A DNA stretch of 64,000 nt from Physella acuta (taxonomy: Eukaryota; Mollusca; Gastropoda; Physidae): NCBI RefSeq assembly GCF_028476545.1, contig NW_026731778.1, forward strand, positions 186,001-250,000. The letters run 5' to 3'. Shown here one piece after another: positions 11,447-22,811 of the stretch; position 1 is the first letter of the stretch, and every line of letters begins with the position of its first letter. The translations under genes and the position numbers were made by a program. The notes below the pieces were generated by a model. That model worked only from the letters and a program-made list of their open reading frames with translations, had not been told where the DNA came from and did not search any database.

Positions 11447-14400
11447 ATGACATCAATAGATGATGTTACCGACAAATTTGCTAAAGCAAGAGTTGACAAT
11501 AAATTTGAACTTAGTTTTAAAGGAAGAGGATTGAAATTAAATTCGCGAGAAGATGGTAATTTAAATTTTTTTTAGTGAATTGATTTGAGTATCGAGATTT
11601 TATTTTGATTCAAAATTCTTAACTTTTGAAGAATATAGATCTAGAAATCTAGATCTACTTACTAGGATCTAGATCTACTACTCAGATCTAGATTTTAGAT
11701 CTAGACTAGAGTAACATTACCAGCCCCGAACACCCTTAGCCCAAAACGGAGACTCCTTTCCGGCTCGAAAAAGCTAATTTCAAATAGTATTTGACATAGA
11801 ATGAAAACCAAAGCATAGAAATACTCTCCAGTCTCCAGCCAAAGAAGAATAAAAATATATAACTCTCTCTGGCCATTCAAGAGCAAACCACAAGCAATAA
11901 TCAACAATTGTTTATTTTGGATTGCTGTTCCCAGCTATCAAGCCTCACCTGCCTGGGGGCTCAAACCCTGGACTTTTCAATCTGAGTAACCATGAGCTTA
12001 ACTGACCCGACCACGCCAACATACCAGTACCATTGAAAACATCGCTGCGAAGGAATCTGCCTGTAAAATTTGCAATGCATAGTACTTGAAAACACTTTTG
12101 AAGTGACTACTCGGAAAAAGATTTTTCGCCCTATGGTCTCCATCTGGTCGGCAAAAGATAGTTCTGCGCATGCGCAGTGACCTTAATAGCTGGGTTAGGG
12201 TTCTGCGGTTAGTTTGTAAACATACCAGTACCATTGAAAACATCGCCGCGAAGGCATGCGTATCTTTTTCCAACTAGAATCGCCCAAACACTTTTTACTG
12301 CTACATTTTTAAAAATTAGAGTTTTACATGAACCTAACATTTTGACTTATGATTTAGTAAGTCAATCTTTGATTTATAAATTATAACCTAGCTTAGATTG
12401 CTAGTTACTGAAAATACTTAAAGCATTAGCCTAAGTATTCCGTATAAAGTCATGCACAAATTACACAATCAAGTTTGTATATCTACATTTGTTTTAATAG
12501 CATTGCTCTTGATTTTCAAAATATGGGTATATAGAATGTATTCCTGGTGACGGCCATTTGAATCAACACATAACAGAGTTAATTTAGAGAATATATAAAA
12601 TCTTAAGCATTGCAAAAGATAAAATATTCCAATAGCTTTTGATTTTGTGTTTAAATTTTTTTTTACTATTAGGCCTACAGCTTTTGCATCTGTTTTCTAA
12701 AGTTTTAATAAGTTACTTTTTTATCACTAGCAAAAGAGATTGTCGACGCAATCAGAAAATGTAGTAATTTAACAGCCCTTCGTATGGAGGGCAATACTTT
12801 AGGAGTGGATGCAGCTGAAGAGATTGCTAAAGCTCTCGGCCATCACCCAGAATTTGAGGTATGTGATATTATGCCTCAATTAGGTTTATTTTATTTTTTT
12901 AATTAAAATTCCTGTTATGTCTAAAACTTCAATGATTTTTATAAAAATTTTATCTCAGAGAGCACTCTGGAGTGACATGTTTACAGGCAGATTAAAGACA
13001 GAAATTCCTGTTGCATTGGTAAGCTAATAATTAATAACAAAGTTGGATCTAATATTTAATTAAAGTTGTTAGGCTATAAACATGTGTTATAAAATTACAA
13101 TTTGTTTAGAGAATTAATTTTTCTGTATTGTATATAACAGAAACATCTTGGTGCTGCCATCATTGGAGCTAAATGCCGCCTTGTTGAGATAGACTTGAGT
13201 GATAATGCTTTTGGTCCAAATGGTGTTGTGGGCCTTGTTGACTTGCTGAAAAGTGAAAGCTGCTATAGTTTACAAGAACTAAAATTAAATAACAATGGCC
13301 TTGGGATTGGCGGTGGGAAGGTATAGTAATCCATTTAATGAATTTTAGTTTATTGCCAGTTTTTAAAACTAAAAGGTTAGGAAATTTAAGGAGAACCAAT
13401 CTTTTTATTCTTTTTTAAGCTCGGAACCTCATTCGTTGAAAAAGCTTGTTTATATATTTACAGATGTTAGCTGAATGCCTCAATGAATGTCACAAAAGCA
13501 GTGTTTCTGCTGGACGACCTCTTTCTCTACGTGTTTTTATTTCTGGAAGAAATAGGTTAGAAAATGATGGAGCTATAGCACTGGCGAGTGCCTTTAAGGT
13601 AGCGTGTTCTATTTTTCACTAGTTTTGATATCAATGAAGTAACACCTTAAATATCATTGTATTTTAATTATAGTACCATGTTTTCAGATTTTCATACTAT
13701 ATAGGTTACATTTTAAATTAAATATTGTATACGTTTATTTTTTTATTATTCCTTTCAGGCCATTGGGACTCTAGAATTTCTCGCAATGCCTCAGAATGGC
13801 ATTAATCATCAAGGGATTTCAGCTTTAGCAGATGCAGTGGCTGCAAACAAGCAGTTGAAGCATTTAAATTTGAATGATAACACTTTTACAGCTAAAGGAG
13901 CGGAAGCTATTGCAAAAGTCAGTATCAATTAGGTCACTAATCTAAGGTTTTATTGCAGAGGCTCGTGGTGACTTCACTAAATTAGTAATACTATGTCCTC
14001 TATAGAAATGTCATCTCCCCAGAATAATGAAATTCCATATAAAAAGCACTACTTAAAACCTTGTAAACTCTAGGATGAAATTTTGTAAAATAGTGTGCAA
14101 CTCATTCTTTGTAACCATGAAGTTATGCACTCCGCAGTGTTTGTAACTAACCATAATGTACCATTTTATAGGCACTACCCAAGCTTTATAATCTTGAGGT
14201 TATAAATTTTGGTGACTGTTTAGTTCGAACTGAAGGAGCAAAAGCCATTGCAAATGCTTTGAGGGAAGGCCACAAAAATTTACAGGTGTGATTTTGATTT
14301 TTTTTATTTCAGTTTTCCAGTAAAACCTGTTTTACATAAACTCATAAAGTTAAAAATTTTGGCTAAGAAATAACATTTACAGTCAAGTTGGCAAGGAACT

Positions 14401-17400
14401 TTTATTTTTTTCCCAGGAATTGATATTGAGTGGAAATGAAATAAACAAAGCTGGAGCTATTGATATTGTTGAAAGCTTAGAAGATAAAAGTTCTCTGAAA
14501 AAGTTAGATCTGGATGGTGAGCTTTGTTGTGTTTGCATTAAAAAATTTTTCAAATATGTTAACTATTTTCTTTTTAAATTCATTCATTTTAATGGTTTTT
14601 TCTTTCAATTTTTTTTTTTTTTGTGGACTAGTGTAAGATAAAGCAAATAATAATTTTGGAATGTAATACATGCAGTGCTATTTGTTTTATTAATATTTTT
14701 AGCAAATAACTTTGGCGAAGAGGGTTGTGAGGACATAAAATCTATGGTGGAGTCTGTAGGACTTCAAGAGGCTCTGGGATCATTGAGGTATATAAAATAT
14801 ACTTGTTCAGATATTTTAAACTCAGTATGAACATGATTTTTTTTATATTAACATTTACCCTGATTAAATTTTTTGTAAAAAATGTAGGTTGTGGGAGTTT
14901 TCAGTTTATATTTACACAAAAAAATATCTGTCATTGATTTTAAATATTGTTAATGCAGTGGTGATGAAGGCTCAGGGGATGAAGATGAGGATGGAGATGA
15001 TTACGGTGAAGATGAGGTAAATAAAAACATGTTTAGATATATTTTTTTTTAACTTCTGTTTTTATAGTTAAATAGATCTTCTATTTGCAACTATCCCTAA
15101 ACATTATTTATTGTATTTTATTTAATCATTTAATAACAATGCTAATAATTCAAGGAACCTGACGAAGAAGATGATGGTGAAATCAGTACAGATTCTAAGC
15201 TTCAAATTAAAGGAGTGGCAATCACACCTAACAAACCGGTAAGATATTTTACACTCAGATTCAGTCGCTTTTTTTATGTATCCCTCACCTGAGCTTGTTT
15301 ATTTCACCAGTTTTCTTTTGAAATTCTTTCCAATCAAAAGTTTCTAAGAGTTGTTTTTCTTGTTGATTCCAGGAGTCTCCTCCTGATGATTTGACTTCTG
15401 AAATGGACAAGCTCAGTCTCTCTTGATGCTCAGCACTGTTAACTTGTTAATCCGGTTTTTTAAATTACTCTGTCCATAACTGTAGCCACTGACATTTTGA
15501 AGTGTTTAATGTTTTATAGTCATTTAAATGTGCATCACATTGTATATGATTTATATATCGAAACATTGAATTCTTCGTCAAAATTAATATTCCAACTCGG
15601 GTTTTATTTAGAAGATAAATGTTTCTTTAATATTTATACTTTCTAGATGTTCATTCCATAATTTTCTATTCATTGTAAAACAGTATTAGTTTTAAGGCAA
15701 AGTGTTATAAATATTTTAATGTTTACTTCATTATGTTTTTTTATGTACGTTTTAGAAGTTTAAAGGTTTCAGCCATTACTATATTGTGCACTGTCATAGG
15801 TTCTTCTTTTAAGCTATAATAATTTGGGAAAATTAGAGTATTTGAAGTCATAAATAAAAGAAATTCTATTTTAAAAAATAGAGTTACTGAATAAATTAAC
15901 ATAAACTTTATGCTATTCAAAGATTTGTAGCTGAAATATTTTTTTTAACTTAGTTATTTCATGTACATGTTTTTAAAAGGGTATTTGTTTTACTTTTTTT
16001 ATTCTACATGAGCACATTGCTTTTGATATAGTGATGAGTACTTTTAATAAGTTAAAACTACATTATATATCAATAACATAGTTTTTAGTGTCATGTACAT
16101 TTTAATATAGTACATAAAATACAGTAGTTTTAAAAGTTAATAATTTTTTAATGGAACTTAAACTGAAAATTTTTACTTGGGGGTCATCCGACAATGACAT
16201 ACTTTTGCAAAAAAATTATTTTGTAAAATGTATAAAAAAATTGTTTTTAGAAAGAGATCACTTCAAAATATAAAAAAAAATTTTCATGTCATTTATTGAT
16301 GACCCTTGTGCATAATACCATAAGTCTATAAATTAAGTGCTAGTTTATGCTTTATATTACATACTTGTATGTAATAATGTCATATATTGATTGATTAATG
16401 GTAAAAATATTAATAGAAATGGCTATAATTTTTTGGAGTACAGTAAATTCTTGATAGATTTGTAATACTGGTTTATGGATTTAATTATTAATGTTATCCT
16501 TATTGTTTTACATAAAACTATTACACTATCTATTGATAGTTTCCTTTTAAACTGTCAATGCTATGATATTTTAGACCAAGTAGTTTTAACCATAGTTTAT
16601 TATTAATACTTTTACACATGTTTTACTTTCATGTTGATGTTTGCAGTGCTGAAGTCAATAGTCAATAAATAATTTAGTCACCATTTTTTCTCATGTTTTT
16701 TAACTTATTCCTACCTACAAAAACTATGACAGTTATGAGCCCTCACAAGTTTCCAGCACCAGCATATATTTTGTTTTAACATATGACCTTTTTAATAGAG
16801 TTCGTATTGAAGATATAAAATACTTTCATTTTGTAATGCGATGATAGACCCAACTAAATTCCCAAGATTTCCATTGAACCTAAGGTGCTTTGATATTTTG
16901 TATCATAATTACTTTAAAACTCAATTGTTTAATCTTATTAATGATCAGAAGAAAGCATAACAAATTAATATTCCATTTCCATCATGGCTTTCAGCAAATA
17001 AGTGCCAGAGATTTCTTAGCATTCCCATCACCAACCAAACTTCTGCAGTTGGGCAAAGATGGAGGTGACATGTTTTTAAAGGAACTGGGGGTAATTGTCC
17101 TTGTTTTCTTATATGCGACAGTACAAATAGTTAAAGCCTTTTGAAATGTTTCCATTAAGTATTTTAATTGAGTTTATTGTTTACTTTGTCAAGCCAACGA
17201 TAGTCAGTCTGCTTTTTAGCCCAAGAAATATAGTTATGTTATAATTGTATTGCAGGAAGACAGTACAGATGTTGAAAAGGTCGTCTCTATGATAATAAAG
17301 GTAGCCAGTTGAACTGATTTATGAATATTATACTAATTATTTAATTTCAGTAAGTTTGTACTTTACTTATCAGCTGACCCAAAGATTTCAAAATATCATT

Positions 17401-18160
17401 CAATGAGGTAAAATTCTTTCATGCAACTGTTTTTCAGGTGTCACTTGTTATCAGCAAAGATGATGAAGCTAAGCAGAAAGCTTGTGAATGTGCAGGTTGG
17501 TTTGAATTTGTGAGATGTTCAATAAAGCATTTTTTTTTTTAAAACAACCTAAAAACATTTAGCACACAATAATCCTACAAAGATACTGTGTGTGAAGTGT
17601 GTGCTGTATAATTGTAGGCAATTTTCTTTTAAGCTCTGATTATTGACAACTCTTTATTGACCTTTAACAGATAGCCTACTTCAGAATGTAATGAATCAAA
17701 ACCCAGAAGCTGGCAGTCTTATCATTAATTCTTTTTTGGTCCTGCTGGGATTACTCAAGGTGAAAGATTTTATCTACATTTCAATTGGTTTATAAATATA
17801 TAATTCATTTTAAACCCTCTAACATTGAATTGTTTCACATAACTCTTCAGGGTGAAGACAAAAAATTAAAGCCTCCAACTTACATAACAGGTCCTTTACT
17901 AGTTCTAGAACATGTGGTGAAGCAACCTTATTTCCCTAAGTTTGGCAGAGACATACTCCAAATATTTATGAGCAAGTAAGTAGTAAAATGAACTGATTGC
18001 TGCTTTTGAAGACAGCAATGTTTCAAAGCTCAACTATAAAAAATATTTTTACTTATATGATTGTTGAATTTGTATTTTATTTATATTCAGACCTCATCCA
18101 CAATTGGAAAAGTCATCTGATGCGAGGCACAGGTTGCTACAGACATTGTATGCATTTTAA
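11447..18160 (+). CDS. RANGAP1: Ran GTPase-activating protein 1, long (SUMO-domain) form
   Basis: Coding exons: 11447-11555, 12731-12858, 12959-13018, 13141-13320, 13464-13598, 13759-13917, 14172-14285, 14417-14516, 14703-14787, 14959-15016, 15155-15238, 16995-17090, 17256-17300, 17438-17495, 17671-17759, 17851-17975, 18091-18160; 1695 nt, 564 aa (human about 587). It stimulates GTP hydrolysis by Ran on the cytoplasmic side of nuclear pores. Residues 1 to about 357 form the leucine-rich-repeat GAP domain, with the conserved [15 protein letters not shown] and [11 protein letters not shown] segments. An acidic stretch follows (about 358-390). Residues 405-564 are the C-terminal domain that in animals is SUMOylated and binds Ubc9/RanBP2. 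The SUMO consensus LKGE is present with Lys500, matching human LKSE. This form needs the splice from 15238 straight to 16995, skipping the stop-bearing exon at 15373. Both joins are phase 0. Confidence 0.96.
11920..12020 (-). mobile_element. SINE family 2 fragment (head only)
   Basis: On the minus strand it reads GTTGGCGTGGTCGGGTCAGT, then GGTTTGAGCC, then CTTGATAGCTGGGAACAGCA. These match the first 100 bases of the copy at 5192-5469. The rest of the element is absent. Confidence 0.7.
12164..12177. promoter_or_regulatory. NRF1-type palindrome CTGCGCATGCGCAG
   Basis: This 14-bp perfect palindrome fits the NRF1 consensus (YGCGCAYGCGCR). It sits in a CpG-rich patch (about 12108-12260) inside AT-rich RanGAP1 intron 1. 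It may mark an alternative or intronic promoter, which is inference. Confidence 0.5.
15373..15426 (+). CDS. RANGAP1: Alternative terminal exon of RanGAP1 (short form, no SUMO domain)
   Basis: An exon after a clear acceptor (GATTCCAG at 15365-15372) joins in phase 0 to the exon ending 15238. It adds 17 residues, [17 protein letters not shown], then a TGA at 15424-15426. The result is 421 aa with the whole LRR and acidic parts but no SUMO-site domain, like yeast and plant RanGAPs in that respect. AATAAA signals at 15853-15858 and 16664-16669 could end this transcript. Expression of this form is inferred, not shown. Confidence 0.75.
   Translation, partial: ESPPDDLTSEMDKLSLS
15853..15858 (+). 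terminator. Candidate polyadenylation signal (AATAAA), short RanGAP1 form
   Basis: AATAAA lies about 430 bases after the short-form stop. A second AATAAA at 16664-16669 is followed by a T-rich stretch and is an equally good candidate. Confidence 0.45.
16180..16305. mobile_element. MITE of the GGGGTCATCC family, internally deleted
   Basis: Inverted ends GGGGTCATCC and GATGACCC are flanked by TTG on both sides (16177-16179 and 16306-16308). It is much shorter than the roughly 420-bp copies at 23527 and 57050. Confidence 0.75.
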
Positions 18161-18534
18161 TCAGCACTGTTGTAAATTTTGTCATCATCAAAGGCCACTT
18201 TAATTGAACCAGTTTGAAATAATTATTATTGAATAAAAAATAATTGTACATTAATAACTGAACACTGTTTTATTTTAAATTATAATTATTGTAATATTAC
18301 ACAGGTTTTTTTTTTTAGTTTATTTCATTTAATAATGATACATTTCAAACAAAGCAAAATCTCAAATAGGGGATACAGTGTAACATGAAAGCATAGTATA
18401 ATAGTACACTATTTTTTGTAATACTTAAAACAATTTTAGCTGGTACTGGTACATTTTAAAAGACAATCTAACATAAACAGTCTCATATCCACTTTCCAAA
18501 CATGTAATTTATAATTATATAGGACAATATAGTT
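18161..18534. other. Convergent 3' ends of RanGAP1 (+) and AIMP1 (-)
   Basis: AT-rich 3' UTR sequence for both genes, with polyadenylation signals on each strand within 18232-18324. No other feature seen. Confidence 0.7.
18232..18237 (+). terminator. Polyadenylation signal of long RanGAP1
   Basis: AATAAA lies 72 bases after the TAA stop of the long form. The convergent AIMP1 gene has complementary TTTATT (AATAAA on minus) at 18269-18274 and 18319-18324, so the two transcripts end within about 100 bp of each other. Confidence 0.7.
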
Positions 18535-21129
18535 TTATGAAATCTGTGAGTTAGCCAAGGTAGGTGCAACAACAAATCCTTTTCCTTTAATTACAAAAGG
18601 GGCTCCCTTGTATGTGGCTACTCTGTCTTCATTAGTTCTTACATCTGGCTTTAAGGTTTCCCAGATTTTTTTCTTGGGATTGAGCTGGGCTTCAGGCGTC
18701 CCTGGATAAGATTACAGTAATCAAAAATTACTGAAGATTTAGGGAGGATTAGTAGAGCACACTACTAAACAGAAAGCCTTCTGTTCTGATTAGTACCTCA
18801 TTTAATTTTTTTTTTTTAGAATTTATGCAACTGTGCAGAGGTAAAGAAACATAAAATCTTTCTACTACTAGTTCTACACTACCAAATGTATTCTTGATAA
18901 CAAAGAAATAAAACATTTTATGGGACTGCGTGGTCAAATGGTTGAGCATTTGACTACTAACCTAAAAGTTCCTGGTTAGAGTGATAGTCCCTGAATCAAC
19001 ACAACTCTGATGGGTCTTATGTAATGGAAAGCAAAGGCTGATGGGCATAGTGTTGACCACATTATGCCTTCATATGCTGAGGTCACAGAAACAGGTGAAC
19101 TCTAAGTCACCTGCTCTGGTCATCAGGTTTGAGAGGGAACTTTACTACCACTCTGCATCACCATGTTTTTAAGGTTCACTTTTCTTGTAATATAGATGGT
19201 CATTAGATTACGTATAGATCAAAACTTGTATAAAAGATGGCTCACCATACAGAACAAGGTTTGTGTAAATATTTCAAATACCTGGGTAGTCATCAAATGT
19301 GACCCTATCACCGATAACAGAATCAGTCGGGGGTACCAATATTTCAGTTTTCTCAGCTCCAACCGCACACATAATCATACCCTCAGATAACACGCCTCTC
19401 ATTTTGGCTGGTTTCAAGTTGCACATAAAAACTGCAATGCGATCTTTCATCTGTAAAAATGGAATGTTAAAATATTTTTTAAGACTACTTTTGATACAAA
19501 TTAAGTTACTAAACAACTCTAATATTTGTGTTTAAAACTTAATTGAAACAAACCAAACTGATCAAAACTACATGAACTTCAGAAATATGACCATTTTCAA
19601 TTTTTTTTTTAAATTAATTAAAACAAAAATATCTTAACCAATGTGTTTAACTAACTGGTTATGTTTATTGATAATACATAACAAACATGGATACCATATT
19701 CTATAGAAATTACTATACTTACAGCATTGATTGGGACATGTTTAACTAGGCCACTAACAACAGTTCTGTTTTTGCCTTCGCCAACATCCACTTGTTCAAC
19801 ATACAAGGAATCAGCATCAGGATGTTTTTCAACAGCTACAATCTTCCCCACCCTCAAGTCCAGCTTGGAGATATCAACGGCACTGTCTGCTGTCTCACCC
19901 TCAGTAGCTGCAGTTTTTTTCTTGGAACTACCGTCACCTTTATTCATAAGAAAAACTTATTGTAGTGCTTAGAGCTACCATCACCACAATTCAAAATATA
20001 AACTTAGCAAAAATATTTACAAGCAATATCAACTATTTTTATTCACCAAATCTTTATTTACAACTTCCTACAATATAATAATTTAATGGCATCACTTTCT
20101 GTTCTGTTTATTGTACTAATCTATAGCTATATGAATTTTTGCCACAATATTTACTTCACTAAAAATGTAAAACTATGTATAAAACATTTCAATTATATAA
20201 TTGAAAGATATAAATGGTTTTTAAATTTTTTAAAATTCACAACACTTAGGAAAAAAGAAATACTAATTACCTCCAGCATCTTTTGCTGTTTTCTCTTTAT
20301 TTTCTTCAGTCTTAGCTTTTTTCCCTCCAGCATTTACTGTTTCTTTTTTTGTCTTTTTACCATTAGCTTCAGCTTGCTGCTCTTTAGGTTTACTCTCCAC
20401 AGCAGCTGAAGGACTTGACTCCTTTGCTGTCCCTTTAACTTGCGTAGAGCTAACAGTTGCTAATTTGGGACTCAATATTGTTGATAAAACACCTTTAGAT
20501 GGAAGTTGAACCTGTCGAACTAACAAAAAGAAGTATATGAGTGAAATAGCTTTCTTTTTTCCGTTTTGTAGAGTAATATAAAAATGGTATGGTCTATTTT
20601 ATGATTGGAAATATATCATCATAAGATTAAATGTAAGACTTAATCTAACAAAAATACAGATCTTGTGTTAATACCTCCATTTCCAATCTCAGCAATAAAA
20701 AGTGCAGTTTTAACGGAATCTATCTCTTTCCTTAATGCTTCATTTTCTTTGATTAGATTCTCTTCTTCTGGAAGACCAGCTTGCTTCACTAAAAATATTT
20801 AATTAGTTATTATTCATACGTTCACAAATCCTTGATTAAGTCTATTTAAACAACTACCTACGGTTCTATTTCCTAGAAAATGAATGGCATTGTCAAACAA
20901 AATTTTCACTACTGACTTTATGTTCATCTATGAATGTCTAAATGATATGCAATTTATTCCATAAATGTTACCTCATATAATGAGAGATAACAACTCAGTC
21001 AATATTGTATAAAATATATTTACCTGCTACTTTTTTAATGGCCTCTATTTGGTTGCGAAGCTCAAATAATAATTTTTCTGTATATTGTTGCTTCTCTTTC
21101 AATCTGTCAAAATCTGTAGTAGTTGCCAT
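18535..21129 (-). CDS. AIMP1: Aminoacyl-tRNA synthetase complex-interacting protein 1 (p43 / EMAP-II precursor)
   Basis: Exons in transcript order: 21129-21024, 20788-20675, 20519-20271, 19937-19723, 19450-19282, 18701-18535; 1020 nt, 339 aa (human 312). It is a scaffold subunit of the multi-tRNA-synthetase complex, and the family's C-terminal part is released as the cytokine EMAP-II. Residues 1-73 are helical and leucine-rich ([14 protein letters not shown] start; [18 protein letters not shown]), the expected region for binding ArgRS. Residues 74 to about 165 form a Lys/Ala/Glu-rich linker. Residues from about 166 to the end are the tRNA-binding OB-fold and EMAP-II domain, with [20 protein letters not shown], then [25 protein letters not shown] and the C-terminal KKIWE block. 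The start is the first Met in the exon. A SINE lies in the last intron. The linker is longer than in human. Confidence 0.97.
18922..19149 (+). mobile_element. SINE family 1 copy, diverged
   Basis: The head GACTGCGTGGTCAAATGGTTGAG is followed by a worn B-box and a body matching the family (CAACTCTGATGGGT, then GGGCATAGTGTTGACCACA), ending AGGGAACTTTACTA. It lies in the last intron of AIMP1, antisense to that gene. Confidence 0.8.
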
Positions 21130-22054
21130 TCTGTAAAAAAAAAATTAAAATTTTGATGATTTGATTTTGATTAGGCCTCATAAAATATAAAATATATAAA
21201 GAAATCAAATGATAAATTATCAGATTTCTCAAAATATTACAAACCTATTTAAAAGACAAAAATTCCTCGCTGAGGTGGAGAACAAAGTTACACTTTTCGA
21301 TAAACTAACAGACTTAAGAAAAGATCTTTGGAAGCAACAGATAACCATCTGTAGAGAAAAATTATTCATTTCCACTGATTCTTCCAAGTTAAACAAGGGA
21401 CTTCAAATGTTTTTAATGAACTAAATTAGTAAAAATAATAGCTACTTAGGTTATAGGCCCTTATTATTGTAAACTGTTATCTCGTATTTATGACATTCAC
21501 ATTCTATAGTGTTTGCACAATTAAAATATTAGTAATTCTTTGTACTTGATCAATGAATGAAAACGGGTGGGGAATCTTTATGCTGATATGGCCTTATAAC
21601 CACAGCATTTAACTACAGCAAACATTACTTTTTAGGAAAGTAATGTTTCTTTATAATATATGCAAAAAAAAAAAAAGATTACTCTTCTTCAGTTTTGGGT
21701 TGAATGAAAAATAAAAGTCATGTAAACAAAACAAGTACAGATTAAAGATTACTGGTAATCTATTGTTTCAGGTACATAAAATCGTCCGCGGCTAGTAATG
21801 TGAAAGAAAGGTGACACATTAAGTTTTAGTAATTATTTCACCCTATTAGGAGGATTTATGCTTTAAATGTTTCACGCACTTGTTTTTAAACAAATGTATT
21901 AAAACTTTTCAATAATAAACAAAGATTAGCGAGGTTTTCCTCAGATGTAACCAAGCTTGTTTACTTTATGGCAGCCATCTGGTTTAAGTTTTTTTTTGGC
22001 TAAATTAAAGTTAGAGATTCAGGGGAAACCACTCTTATTTACAGATGACCGCTA

Positions 22055-22555
22055 GCAAATCTTGAGGAGTGGAAAGTGAGGGGAGGATTATTGTCCTTTA
22101 CTAGGTACTGATAGTGTTTTAAAGCAAAATATTTTCAGTCGCAGTGTTGAATTCACAAAATATGAATTACTGAAAAATAGTTTAAATAGGAATCCTCTGT
22201 CTATACAATTCTATTCATGGGGACCATGCAAGACACCACCAAGAAGTAAACTCAACAGACCATATCGCTACCACCCCCACCAGCCTGGTGAGCTGTTTAC
22301 TATCATGTTGAATTAGTGACGGCTATTAGGGGATTTGAAACTAAGGGGAGGTAATAATATGTTCTGCTAGATCTTTTCATTTTCATTATTGTCTGTAAAC
22401 TGTCATCACGGATGGCTGCTTTAAAGGGGGAGAGGTGTGGAAAGTGAGGGTGAGGATAATCGTCCTTCACTAGCTACTGATAGTATTTTAAAGCAAAATA
22501 TTTTCAGTCGTAGCATTGGTATGGGTAGTGTCGCATTCACAAAATATGAAAAAGG
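22055..22555. repeat. Diverged direct repeat, about 100 bp, about 370 bp apart
   Basis: The stretch around GTGGAAAGTGAGG, then TTTTAAAGCAAAATATTTTCAGTCG, then ATTCACAAAATATGAA occurs at about 22070-22175 and again at 22437-22552 with substitutions and a small insertion. It is possibly part of a larger repeat family. Confidence 0.75.
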
Positions 22556-22573
22556 GGGAGAATGTTTACACAA

Positions 22574-22811
22574 GTGTCCGATAATGGAATCTTCTTTAAA
22601 AAAGGGGTGTTAGGTTACTGGTAGTTAACTAAATACACACATGGCTGGCTAATGTCAATGTTAACCCTGTCCCTAACTGGTCCTAGCATACGCCTAACCC
22701 TAATAATTATTTCTACCCATAAAATTAGTCGAGATTACAATACTACTATTACTACTTCTACTACTAACAACCCAACACTCCTTATTTAAAGAAGATTCCA
22801 TTATCGGACAC
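22574..22811. mobile_element. MITE, 238 bp, with 27-bp perfect terminal inverted repeats
   Basis: Bases 22574-22600 (starting GTGTCCGATAATGGAATC) are the exact reverse complement of 22785-22811. Imperfect pairing continues about 20 bases further in (AAGGGGTGTTAGG against its partner). There is no coding sequence, and the middle holds an ACT-rich run. No target duplication could be defined, so the superfamily is open. Confidence 0.85.

Larger units (their letters stand above)
11556..12730 (+). other. RanGAP1 intron 1: palindrome cluster, SINE fragment and NRF1-like site
   Basis: It contains an AGATCT/TCTAGA palindrome cluster (11637-11706), a minus-strand fragment of SINE family 2 (11920-12020), a 36-bp direct repeat (about 12018-12053 and 12219-12254) and a locally CpG-rich patch with a perfect NRF1-type palindrome. 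Confidence 0.75.
15427..16994 (+). other. 3' UTR of the short RanGAP1 form, or intron of the long form
   Basis: AT-rich, with no coding potential apart from chance frames. It contains two AATAAA signals and a 126-bp MITE at 16180-16305. Confidence 0.7.
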
